From assembly GCF_001625305.1 (NCBI RefSeq), contig NW_017802379.1, forward strand, positions 124,001 through 188,000: DNA of 64,000 nucleotides, read 5' to 3'. Origin of the DNA: Branchiostoma belcheri (Eukaryota; Chordata; Leptocardii; Amphioxiformes; Branchiostomatidae). Both the position numbers and the translations under genes were made by a program. Numbering within the stretch: the first letter of the stretch is position 1; every line of letters starts with the position of its first letter. Under the pieces are notes generated by a model. The model had not been told where the DNA came from. It saw only the letters and a program-made list of their open reading frames with translations, and searched no databases. Below, piece after piece: positions 23,432-31,670 of this stretch.

Positions 23432-26400
23432 TCTCTCTCTCTCTCTCTCTCCAGTTTAACATCTTTTCCCCCCAAAACTGGGGGTTAGACGTGCTTGTAT
23501 CAAGTGCAAGTCTTTTTTTAAGCAAGATTTGTTATGACTGGATGCCCTTCTTAACGCCAACCCAAACGCTAGTAGGGCCCAGGATCCCTCTAACTGAGGG
23601 GGGAAATATGTGTTAAGTGCCTTTCCCAACGGCACAACGTCTGGGTGCATGTCCGGACATGTCTGGGTCTAACCCTAGGGATTGAACCTGGGTCTCCTTG
23701 CTTAACAGTCGGATATGCTCTACCACTACATCACACAGACGCCGTGTACGTTTGTGAAGATTAGTCATCCAGAGTTGAATCAATGAAATAGTGTTTCTAA
23801 CTTTAAAGGCACCCAAAGCAATTTCATGGCAGTAAAACTGGATTTTCAATTTGCCTGTAGTAAGATGAAATCAACCCTTTCCCACGGCATAATGATATCT
23901 GTGAGGCAAAAATGTGATGAAAAACGGTTGCATGCTTTGGTAACTACTTACAGTAGTTCATTTTGGGGCTATTTCAAATGGTTCAAGCATGAAATGATGA
24001 TGAACATGTGCTGAGAAGTGATCATAGTAAATGTCAAGATTGCAGACTGCAGACTTCCTCATCCAGATTATTTCTTGTGTTGCCACCCTGAAATGATGAT
24101 GATGATGAAATTCCATTTGATGCCTTTAAAAGCTGAACTGTACACATGGTTTATGCACATATGCTGTCCTTAGTGCTGAAATGTTCACTGTTATAGTTAG
24201 GAAACATAGGAGATGAGGGTTGTATCAAAATGTAATTGTTTCTTCTAAGAGAACTGGAAGAGAACAAAAGGATAAAAAGAATGAAAGATAAAAAAATGTT
24301 ACATATTTAAAAAGAAATAAGGTGTATATGGAAGTTCACTTTACACGTGTTTAAAAAATTGATAATGTAAATTTGAATGTGTTCAATAAAAAATTGTGAA
24401 TTACAGTGGACTTACTTGTAAGATTAACACATGGTTTATACACATATGCTGTCCTTGGTGCTGAACTGTCTGCTGTTGTTGCTAGGACATACAGGAGATG
24501 AAGGCTGCATCCAAAATGTAATTGTTACTACTAAGAAACTGGATAAGTGCGGTGGGTCCTTTAACGTATGTGGGGTATGACTCTCCCCAAACACGGGACC
24601 TCCATTGAACGTCCTATCTGAGGGACATCCCTAACCGAAGCTAGGTACTCATTTCCACCTGAGTGAAGTGAGGAAAGTCGTGTAAAGTGCCTTTCCCAAG
24701 GGTGACATGGGCAGGATTTGAACCTGCGACCTCTTGGGTGTGAGCCGAATGCGCTACTGACTGCGCCACACGACCCCACTCGTATTTCCCACTCGATTTC
24801 AGGCTAGCTAAATTCTTCACTATTTACTTCCTTTGTTTAATATCAGTATTATCACCCCCTTCTGCTACTGACACATTAGGCCAGTGCAAGGGGGCTACAA
24901 AAATTTTACGTTATACATTGTATGTTAAACATGTTGTACTGAATGTTAATCTCCAAGCAGATCTTTTGGTGGCAAGACAGTATCCATTGGCCAGAGGAGT
25001 GTCCATTAGCCACCGAAGCTAATGGATACAGGACGGCCAATGGATACGGGACGGCCAATGGATACAGGATGGCCAATGGATACTGTCTTTTGCCACCCAA
25101 CCAAAAGATCTGCTTGGAGATAACTGAATGTTGAGTACTGGTGAAGTTACGTGGAGGGCTAATTATCTATACTGTATGGTTTTAACTGTCACTGCACCAC
25201 AGCAATGGCTGTGTAGGTGTACAAATGTATTGTAAAGGCACCAATTTTTAGTCATTGTTTATACATTGTATATTCAGAGTAAATAGCATGTACAAATGCA
25301 GCAATTCTACAGACTTTTCAGCCAGATTTAGCTAAGTGTTGCTTGTTGAATAGATTATGTTAGCAAGGTCCAGGGACAATATATGCAGGAACCCGCAGTA
25401 ACAGAATCAAAGGTTGAGCCTGAACAGATATCCTAATTCCCCCTCTAGACAACTGGAAAAACTGGGTAATTTTCCCACTACTTAGAAGTCAATAGGACTA
25501 GATTAGGCCAATTCAACAATTAATTTCCTGTGGACTCATATCTCCTGTAGACTCCATTGAAGTACAGGTCCTGTGTTAGTACTTTTATCTAGGAATGTAC
25601 AAAACATCTGTACCTGTGCCATTCAGGCCACACCAATTTGATTTGTTGGTTCTCAGATTTTTTAATAAAACATATGAATTGACAGGGAAAAAATAAAATA
25701 AAAACAGGTCTAGGCATCCTATTATAGCCCCCAATACTACATGACCGCAAAAAACGTGAACATTAAAATACCGCAATAACATAATGAATTGCAGTTACTT
25801 TATTGCCAAGGAATCACTTGAATATGTCACAAACTTGAGTAAGAACATTAACACATTTTACAAAAACCTTTCTTCATGATATTTCAATCTTTTGTTTCAT
25901 TTGTCACCACCCTCAGGTCCACCATGATAAGCCGTTTGTTCTGAAGATGGACAGTGAGGAGTATAGAGTGGAGTACACCCCGGGGGAGTCTAACACCTTC
26001 CTGTTTGGAGGAAACAGCAACTGGAGGGGACCTATATGGCTTCCAGGTAGTTACTAGTAGTTGGCAGAATGTACTGCGCCTGCAGGAAACCTGCATGGAT
26101 TCAATGTTGTAGTCAGGGTCCATCTTTCCATCATTTGACGGAATTTTGTTGCTCATGACGGACAAAAATTTTGCGCTGTCATCTGACAAAATTCGGATCG
26201 GTGTGTTTAGAGATGGAAATTTCAAGAGATGCCATTAAACTAAGCTTGGTCTGTCAAAGCACTATATGCATAATACATTACTGGTTTCTGCACAAAATTT
26301 GCTTTTTCACGGCTTTAATTGGCCAACGTTTCGTCTGTTGCAGACGATATGCTTTCCGACAAACATTTGAAAACAGTAATGTTTAGACTCCAAATTATCA

Positions 26401-29400
26401 CGTCACCTGTAAGAGCAGAACGTACTGCACCAGCACAAAACCTGTAATGTGTAGCACTTTGGCAGAACACCTCGTTAAAGGTGAATGGGCTATTTCATAG
26501 TCATAGAGTAGATATAATTCAATACAAAGTCCAGTCAAGGAGGATGAAGAGAGAGTTATTTGTGGGCAACACATAGCAGAACCAGAATAACAGATGGTAT
26601 TTCTGCTGTCCCTCCCTTGGTGACAGACGTAGGAACTTACGCTACTCACTAATGATGTGATTGTAGCTGGAAGGAACTGGTTTTGCCTTTTTTACTCTCC
26701 TCAAATGATGCTAATTAATACATCCTAATTATCACGTCACCTGGGAGAGCACGGTGGCAGGACGTACTGCGCCTGCGCAAACCCTGTATAGCACTTAGGC
26801 AGTAGATTAAAGGTGAAGGATGGCATCCTGCGTATACTTCTGAAAATAGTTTCTGAAAGTAGGTTCCTAGGAAAAAGGATATCGAGATTTCCCTTTACGC
26901 AACCATTAATGTCAAGGTAAGAGTCTAATCATTACTGGTTGCGTAAAAGGAAATCTTGATATCATTTTTTTCTACAAACCTAATGAAACTATTTTCAGAA
27001 TTGTAAACTATAGTTTACTCTGTGCTCTGTGCTCTGTGTGTGTAACTATTGCTTTTCATGGCATTAATGGGGAGTTGGCTGAGGTTGAACAGATATTTTT
27101 CATGGTGTTAGTGACAGCTAAGTGAGTGAGCTTCATGTACATTCAATACTTTGGTTGGCTTATTGGGTTGTCTGTGTTCCTCATGACAGTAATAGGTGGA
27201 ATATTGGGTTATATGAGCTGTGTGTAATGAATAAATTTCCTAATGGGCATGTGTGGTTTTCGTGCTCCAAAAGTTAAAGCTCTCTATAGGGGTATATGTT
27301 ATACGTACAAAAGCCATACAAAATGTACAAAAAGTATGACGTCAGCAGTTATGTGTGTTATAATTTACCAGTGGCCTCTTGCAGAGAAATTAAGTTAGTT
27401 CTGCCCAGGGGGCTTCTGTGGCAATCTTTTCCCACAAGTCGTACCAAAATTAGTTAGAATTACGAAATGATCTTTATGTAACACAAAATAGATCAAGCAA
27501 CTGGATAGATTCTCTATGGAGCCAGATGTTTCAGATAACATCCTCCATCTTTCATCAGTTAGCCTCTAGGGCTTCCTTCAACACATTTTCAGTCACTGTT
27601 GAAGGATAGTGGATGCTGCCTGAAATGTCTGGCTCCTCTAATTGCAGAATGTTCTAGCTGGATGTCTAACCTTCATTGACAAAGTACTGCTAACCTTTAT
27701 GTTAATCAATAATGTACTTTTTAGGCTTTTGCCCTTTTTTTAGTCTACATGTATGCTTCTGCATGCAATGCAAAATTTACAAAAATATTGCAACACTTCA
27801 TCCTAAACCTTGTTGCAAGGACATGTAACATTACATGTATATAACATGACATGATCAAGTAGGTCAACCTTCTTGATACTTCACAGTAGCTAATCATACA
27901 TATGAATGGACGTATGATTGGATCTTGCAGTACTTCCTGAAGACCACCCTGTGTTACAAAATCTCCCACTGTCAGGGTTAATTCAGCCTCCTCCTACAGA
28001 TTGAAGTTCCTGGAAGTATCATGTAAGTCAGGCTAGAGGGAACATGCCCACGTGCACGTAGCCCACAGACCTCCCATGAGGAACCTTCAATAGGGTGTTA
28101 CTAATTACCACATCCGGGCACAACTGACCTCAATAGAGCCTGTTGTGCAGTGTACTCTGGGCAATTGCAAGTCCTGGTGTGAAGCTCTGGATACATCCAT
28201 TACAGCTTAAGATTGAGATTTCCGGACATACTTTGTAACATTACTTACAAACATTTCCTTCTAAACCTACAAATGATGGATAGATTAAGTCTGTCCTTGA
28301 AAACAATGCTAGCTTCTATGCCCACCTTCTCCATGATAGTTTGGAAACCTGGCATGTGTCTGTTGTATAATCTATTTATCATCTACTGTTAAACACCTGA
28401 TGATTTCTTCTCTATTTTTTAAACACACAGATATGCATATTTTGTCTACTATACGATCATTCCTGTGCGACATCAAGTACATGTATTTAAAAGTGCCAAT
28501 CTTTGACATTTTCTTACATACATTGTCTAACTGTAAAGTCTTAAATAGCACTTGGCATTCATTATTATTCATTCCCTCCTGATAGTGACAATGACAATGA
28601 CAATGAAGTTTATTGCATGGAGGTTTTTTCCATCAAGTTTTTTTCCATAGTAAGCTACCTCATCATCAATAGTCTGAACAGGTACGACTACTTCTACGGA
28701 GAGTGGCTGAAGGTAACCGGTGTGTCTGTACAATGTAGTTTTGAAATTTTATTGTTTAATCCCTCCCATTAGTAAACTACCTCATCATCGAGAGTCTGGA
28801 GAGGTACGACTACTTCTACGGAGAGTCGCTGAAGGTGGAGTGTCCCACGGGGTCTGGTAACGTCATGCGGCTGAAGAGCGTCGCCCAGGAGCTGGCTCGT
28901 CGTCTGTCAAGGCTGTTCGTCGCTGACAAGACTGGGAAACGCCCCTGTCATGGCGAGAGCGAAAGGTACTGTCATGTCAAGATTTAAGGTGTCAAGTGGC
29001 TCTCTGTTAGCATGTCAGCAGAATGTACTGCACCTGTGCAAAAGCCAGATTTGCCATATATTGTCCCTCCAATATTGAGGGGAGGTCACCTGGAGCCAAA
29101 AAAGTCTTGTTTTCAGTGTAGTTTGGAGGCCCTTAACTTGTCAATGGTGTTGGCCTCCATGGTCTGATGTCTTTGTAGTATACATATGTATATGGGGTGA
29201 GATAGGGTATTAAATGTATAAATATAACAGTAGATACATGATGTTTTCAAACTACTGGAGTCTTGCTTCCTCCTCTAGATCTGTCATTTCCAAGATCAAA
29301 CCCCTCCAAATACCTGTTGACTGATCATGACCATTTGTATAACATGCTGTTTGATGTCCCAGTAGTGAAACACAAAACCTGACGCAGGGCTTGAAATACT

Positions 29401-31218
29401 TTTTGAAAGGTTTTGATACAGAATCCCGAGCTTGTTCTCTTTTGCCATGTCAAATTTCCGGGGTCTTAATATTGTTTTTCAATCTTAGTGAGGAAAGTCT
29501 TATTGATTGCAGCATTATAGGCATCCAGTGCAGTTTTTAGGGCTTGAAAACACGATTTTTCAAAGCCAATATTCTAGTCATTTATCTACATACTAAGTTG
29601 AAACAACTCTATCCCAATATATATTGAGCCTCATGGAGCAAAATCCTGATGGAAAATGGTTACTGGAAGGGCCCTGGGCTGATTTTTAGGGTACCACCCA
29701 GAAAATAAAAGACTCCTCTTGGGGCTTGTTCCTGCAGGTTTAAAAGCCAAAAGTATAAAATACTGATTCAAATATGCTAATGTGAAGCAGTATGTCTCAA
29801 TATCACAAAGATGCCTTATTCAGAATATTTCCAGTTTTGCTGCCCTGGAATCGCATTGGATGCCTTGATAAAGCAGGTGTATTAGAGTTTACCATCTAAA
29901 AAGGGGTCAGACATTAACAGTTGGAGAAGAAGGCTTTACTTGAGAGTGTTGATGGTAATTTTTATGTTGTGATGTCAAGGACTTTCCTCAGTTCAAAGAA
30001 AACACCAACTGGTGCGGGATTAAAGGATATTGGCTGTTTTGTAGTCTTGACGTCATCATCCAAGGAAATAAACACAGCCGCAAACTTCAAAGCTGTTCTT
30101 CAGGAAGTAACTGTAATAGCAGTGCTTTACACAGTGGTGGGAAGAGCCTTTTGAGAGAAATGAAAACAAAACAATTTGTATCAGATGGATGTTGACTTGA
30201 TTAAATGTTTTCACACTGAATCCCAGGCTATTCTGTTTTGTATGGAAGTTACAGATCAACTTTGATAAGAAAGGTTAATTACATTTTGTAGAATTTAGTT
30301 TAAATTGATCAAGATCAACATTACACTTTAATATCTTGTACTCTGCATGCTCTCAGTCTGTCTCAGTGCATACTGCAGCATACATGATAAAGACGAAGAT
30401 TCTCTCCAAAAACTCAAGGAAGTTCTTTTTTTTCAACCTTCTTAAAATTTTGTTTCTTCAGGTACAGAACCGACCCCCACTGGAAGGACCTGGTGCTGTT
30501 CTATGAGTACTTCCATGGAGACACTGGCAGGGGCTGTGGAGCAAGGTACATGTTGTTTTTTTTTGCAAATGTTGCCAAATGGTTTCTCCAACTCACTCAC
30601 TCACTCACTCACTCACTCACTCACTCACTCACTCACTCACTCACTCACTCACTCACTCACTTTCTCACTCCCGTAGCTTACATTGTATTGCTATGCTGGA
30701 TTTATGCCAGTTTTGAATAGGGAAAATAGTCTTTTAGTTCTGTGTCTAACATGTATGTTTCAAGCAAGGTTTTTCGTAAATGTTTCCAAATGGTTTCTCA
30801 AACTCACTCACTCACTCACTCACTCACTCACTCACTCACTCACTCACTCACTCACTCACTCACTCACTCACTCACTTACTCACTCACTCACTCACTCACC
30901 CACCCAACCACCCACTCTCTCACTCACTCACTCACTCACTCACTCACTCACTCACTCACTCACTCACTCACTCACTCACTCACACGCTCACTCACTCACT
31001 CACTCACTCACTCATGTGCCTTAGATTGTGTGCTATGCTGGATTTATGTTTTGAAAAGAGAAAATAGTCTTTTATTTCTGTGTGTAACATGTATGTTTCA
31101 AGCATAAAGTTAAAAGCATTGAGTATATTCTAATGTACATTTTGACCTGCTTTCTTGCAGCCATCAGACAGGTTGGACTGCTCTAGTTGCCAACTGTCTG
31201 GATCGACTGACTCACTAA
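9916..31218 (+). CDS. GH63 family glycoside hydrolase, YMR196W-like (18 exons)
   Basis: Exons with GT/AG junctions and a continuous frame: 9916-10049, 12064-12224, 12705-12887, 14671-14913, 15354-15503, 15873-16078, 18546-18644, 19039-19167, 19680-19796, 20122-20273, 20800-20870, 21220-21429, 21929-22131, 23146-23301, 25917-26046, 28773-28965, 30462-30545, 31161-31218. They sum to 2679 bases, ~892 residues. The N-terminus has [18 protein letters not shown], then [24 protein letters not shown] and STPTHSYM, all typical of the cytosolic YMR196W/bacterial GH63 group. The (alpha/alpha)6-barrel half carries [10 protein letters not shown] (~435), [12 protein letters not shown] (~483), ADGTAWMA (~566), [16 protein letters not shown] (~770-785) and [10 protein letters not shown] (~859). 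Candidate acid and base are Asp484 and Glu861, by position only. No signal peptide or membrane segment, so probably cytosolic; probable alpha-glucosidase-type enzyme on an unknown substrate. The length matches bacterial homologues and is shorter than the fungal ones. Confidence 0.92.
11800..11998 (-). mobile_element. Degenerate tRNA-derived SINE in GH63 intron 1
   Basis: On the minus strand it carries a worn tRNA-like head (ATTCAATTCCTGTCATT region replacing box B) followed by the body motif TTGGGGAAGGGCTATTTACC, which corresponds to the GGGAAAGGCACTTTACA motif of better copies at 24.7, 43.4 and 57.3 kb. A CT microsatellite interrupts the head at about 11957-11977. Confidence 0.5.
12268..12445 (+). 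repeat. (CTCA)n microsatellite in GH63 intron 2
   Basis: About 175 bases of CTCA/CACT units with a few interruptions, starting about 45 bases after the exon 2 donor. Similar tracts occur in intron 17 (30592-30670, 30802-31014). Confidence 0.95.
12480..12592 (-). mobile_element. Tail fragment of a non-LTR element (minus strand)
   Basis: Read on the minus strand: GGTGTAACAGGTGGTTCGG, TATTATACTAGTAGCCAGC, the GCGAAGCTGGTGTGTTATGC segment and a GGATATACAGATCCAGAT end. This is the same order as the 3' ends at 7105-7475 and 52330-52830. Confidence 0.6.
13439..13640. repeat. Dispersed repeat, family HH (copy 2), hammerhead-like core
   Basis: In GH63 intron 3. Starts CAAAAAACAGTTACTCAAGC. The minus-strand core at 13520-13489 reads CTGACGA, A, AGCTAGT-GGAT-GCTACCT (imperfect stem), GAAACG. 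Ends near the GAACTGGATGTCTACCCTTC motif that also borders the other copies. Confidence 0.75.
14100..14660. repeat. Three-copy intronic tandem repeat (160-170 bp) before GH63 exon 4
   Basis: The motif GATGATTTATACTTA occurs at about 14172, 14343 and 14504, and each copy also holds GATGACTCAAATCCTTT, GCTCACAAAATCTA and AACGATGTCTCC-type sequence. The last unit ends about 20 bases before the exon 4 acceptor at 14670. Unlike the junction arrays, exon sequence does not appear in the units. Confidence 0.8.
16021..17545 (+). repeat. Nine-copy array of the GH63 exon 6 donor edge
   Basis: The last ~58 bases of exon 6 (encoding [18 protein letters not shown]), its AAG|GTTTGG donor and ~100 bases of following intron are repeated eight more times downstream. 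Donor-equivalent junctions lie at about 16078 (real), 16248, 16427, 16606, 16769, 16948, 17109, 17291 and 17429. Spacings switch mainly between ~163-170 and ~179 because only some units keep a TTGCCCCTCTTC insert, so a higher-order unit exists. Some copies retain the exon frame; one (16560-16606) has an extra A that shifts it. The array fills most of the first part of intron 6. Confidence 0.9.
17739..18106. mobile_element. MITE, PIF/Harbinger-like, family H (copy 1)
   Basis: Terminal inverted repeats GGCCACACCAATTTAATTTG (left) and CAAATTAGATTGGTGTGGCC (right), ~35 bp each. The 3-bp target-site duplication is TAA (17736-17738 and 18107-18109). TWA duplications are typical of PIF/Harbinger elements. 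No transposase inside, so non-autonomous. Located in GH63 intron 6. Partial relatives at 25624-25745 and 34630-34975. Confidence 0.8.
18160..18475. repeat. Two-copy intronic tandem repeat (~155 bp)
   Basis: Both units hold TAATACATTGCATCAGATGT, ATCAGGACTGAGATATGTGC, TTTGCAAACTAATTTGAGCA and CAAACACGTTGGTTTTGTCC. The second ends ~70 bases before the exon 7 acceptor. Confidence 0.85.
19070..19335 (+). repeat. Duplicated GH63 exon 8 donor edge
   Basis: The 3' part of exon 8 (encoding [20 protein letters not shown] and PDKWEYPW), its donor ATGG|GTAAGG and GCAGAGGT-AAGGGTTAA intron sequence are repeated at about 19223-19338. The two copies differ by only a few substitutions. The spacer (~50 bases) is mostly short GGTTAAG units. 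The second copy has no convincing acceptor, so it is probably intronic. Confidence 0.9.
20361..20547. repeat. 26-bp minisatellite with an inverted first unit
   Basis: Six units of TGGATAACTTTGGGCCTAGT plus GTGCAC run from 20391 to 20547 in GH63 intron 10. The bases 20361-20390 are the inverse complement of one unit, so the array can fold back on itself. Confidence 0.9.
20605..20710 (+). mobile_element. Tail fragment of a non-LTR element
   Basis: GGTGTAATATGACCAGCTGC, GCGAAGCTGGTGTGTTACGC and CGGCTATACAGATACAGATA in the same order as the 3' end at 7105-7475. In intron 10. Confidence 0.65.
21418..21429 (+). other. Tandem alternative donors at GH63 exon 12
   Basis: Two donors 12 bases apart share phase 1: CAG|GTAGTG after 21417 and TGG|GTAAGT after 21429. 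The longer form adds four residues (GSGL-type) ahead of [12 protein letters not shown]. Family members have a glycine-rich segment here, so the longer form is my main call. Confidence 0.6.
23325..23385. other. Assembly gap (61 N) inside a CT microsatellite
   Basis: N run 23 bases after the exon 14 donor, bordered on both sides by (CT)n up to 23452. The true length of the tract is unknown. Confidence 0.99.
23540..23748 (-). mobile_element. tRNA-derived SINE (minus strand)
   Basis: Minus-strand head: GTGATGTAGTGGTAGAGCAT (box A region), anticodon-loop-like CTGTTAA, and GACCCAGGTTCAATCCC (box B). The body has GGGAAAGGCACTTAACACAT. The head resembles a tRNA-Asn-type sequence. In GH63 intron 14. 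Confidence 0.75.
24541..24782 (-). mobile_element. tRNA-derived SINE (minus strand), well preserved
   Basis: Head on the minus strand: GTGGGGTCGTGTGGCGCAGT, GGCTCACACCC, GGTTCAAATCC (boxes A and B intact, tRNA-Val(CAC)-like loop). The body has CTTGGGAAAGGCACTTTACA, CGACTTTCCTCACTTCACTC and AGGTGGAAATGAGTACC. The tRNA body would not fold well enough at its 3' end to call a functional tRNA. Confidence 0.8.
24948..25122. mobile_element. Palindromic MITE, family P (copy 2)
   Basis: Ends AATCTCCAAGCAGATCTTTT and AAAAGATCTGCTTGGAGATA, flanked by an exact 10-bp direct repeat ACTGAATGTT (24938-24947, 25123-25132). The middle contains three ~18-bp units of ACGGCCAATGGATAC type. In GH63 intron 14. Confidence 0.85.
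25624..25745 (+). mobile_element. Truncated family H MITE
   Basis: Begins AGGCCACACCAATTTGATTT and continues with AATAAAAACAGGTCTAGGCA and CATCCTATTATAGCCCC, matching the left half of 17739-18106. The right half is missing. Confidence 0.7.
26838..27002. mobile_element. Imperfect long inverted repeat (MITE-like) in GH63 intron 15
   Basis: Left arm TTCTGAAAATAGTTTCTGAA ... GATTTCCCTTTACGCAACCA pairs with right arm GGTTGCGTAAAAGGAAATC ... GAAACTATTTTCAGAA. Arms are about 65 bp with several mismatches and a ~30-base loop. Confidence 0.65.
27490..27680. repeat. Palindromic repeat, family HH (copy 3), two diverged hammerhead-like cores
   Basis: Minus-strand core at 27558-27527: CTGATGA, A, AGAT...ATCT stem, GAAACA. 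Plus-strand core at 27596-27628: CTGTTGA, AGGATAGT-GGAT-GCTGCCT, GAAATG. Ends with GCTGGATGTCTAACCTTCAT. In intron 15. Confidence 0.7.
28640..28840 (+). repeat. Duplicated GH63 exon 16 acceptor edge, forming a cryptic exon
   Basis: The acceptor and first ~62 bases of exon 16 (28773 on) are also present at 28651-28712, preceded by TTTTTTCCATAG and followed by a donor-like AAG|GTAACC. The copy encodes [20 protein letters not shown] against the real [20 protein letters not shown]. It could therefore be spliced as an exon, but doing so would put exon 16 in a frame that opens with TAA. Confidence 0.85.
30592..31014 (+). repeat. Two (CTCA)n microsatellite tracts in GH63 intron 17
   Basis: Tracts 30592-30670 and 30802-31014, each preceded by the same sequence (TGTTnCCAAATGGTTTCTC) and followed by similar text (GCTATGCTGGATTTATG). 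The ~210-bp unit is thus itself duplicated. Confidence 0.9.
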
Positions 31219-31664
31219 AAAAGGTGCTACAATCTTCATGAGACTCAAGGGAGACAATTAAGACTATGCAGGCTAAAGCATTGATGCTGTGGAAAATGTT
31301 AACTTTAGATTTAGAGTTGGGTGTTTGGTGAGGTAAAGGCTCCTACTAGGGTTTTCTATTAAGAGATATATTTTAACTCTAACCCTTACATCATAGTTTC
31401 TTTAAGTTACATTTAGATTAGCTTTTTTAAGGTATGTAACATTAGCATAATTTGCGTGTTACTATGATGTTACAGATGATAGCCAAAATAATTACCATCT
31501 AAATCAATTCTAAGAAGTGCATATTTTTTATATGGCAGGGTCATTTTAAGCACAACTGCAAGCCACAGTATATTAATTTTGTAAAGAGACACATTCTTAT
31601 GACAATATTATCTGATTTTGTATTTTTTTCAGGTAGGAAATATAAAGAAATAATACAAAAACAA

Positions 31665-31670
31665 AATAAA
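31665..31670 (+). terminator. Candidate polyadenylation signal of the GH63 gene
   Basis: AATAAA about 450 bases after the stop codon, in AT-rich sequence. Confidence 0.45.

Noticed and set aside
23685..23748. Functional tRNA-Asn gene
   Set aside because: Same reasoning: it is the head of a SINE with the GGGAAAGGCACTT body and is imperfect.
24700..24782. Functional tRNA-Val gene on the minus strand
   Set aside because: Boxes A and B are good, but the sequence continues directly into the SINE body shared with other copies and the acceptor stem does not close.
30592..31014. Long Thr-His-Ser-Leu repeat proteins
   Set aside because: Pure translation of (CTCA)n microsatellite inside a GH63 intron.
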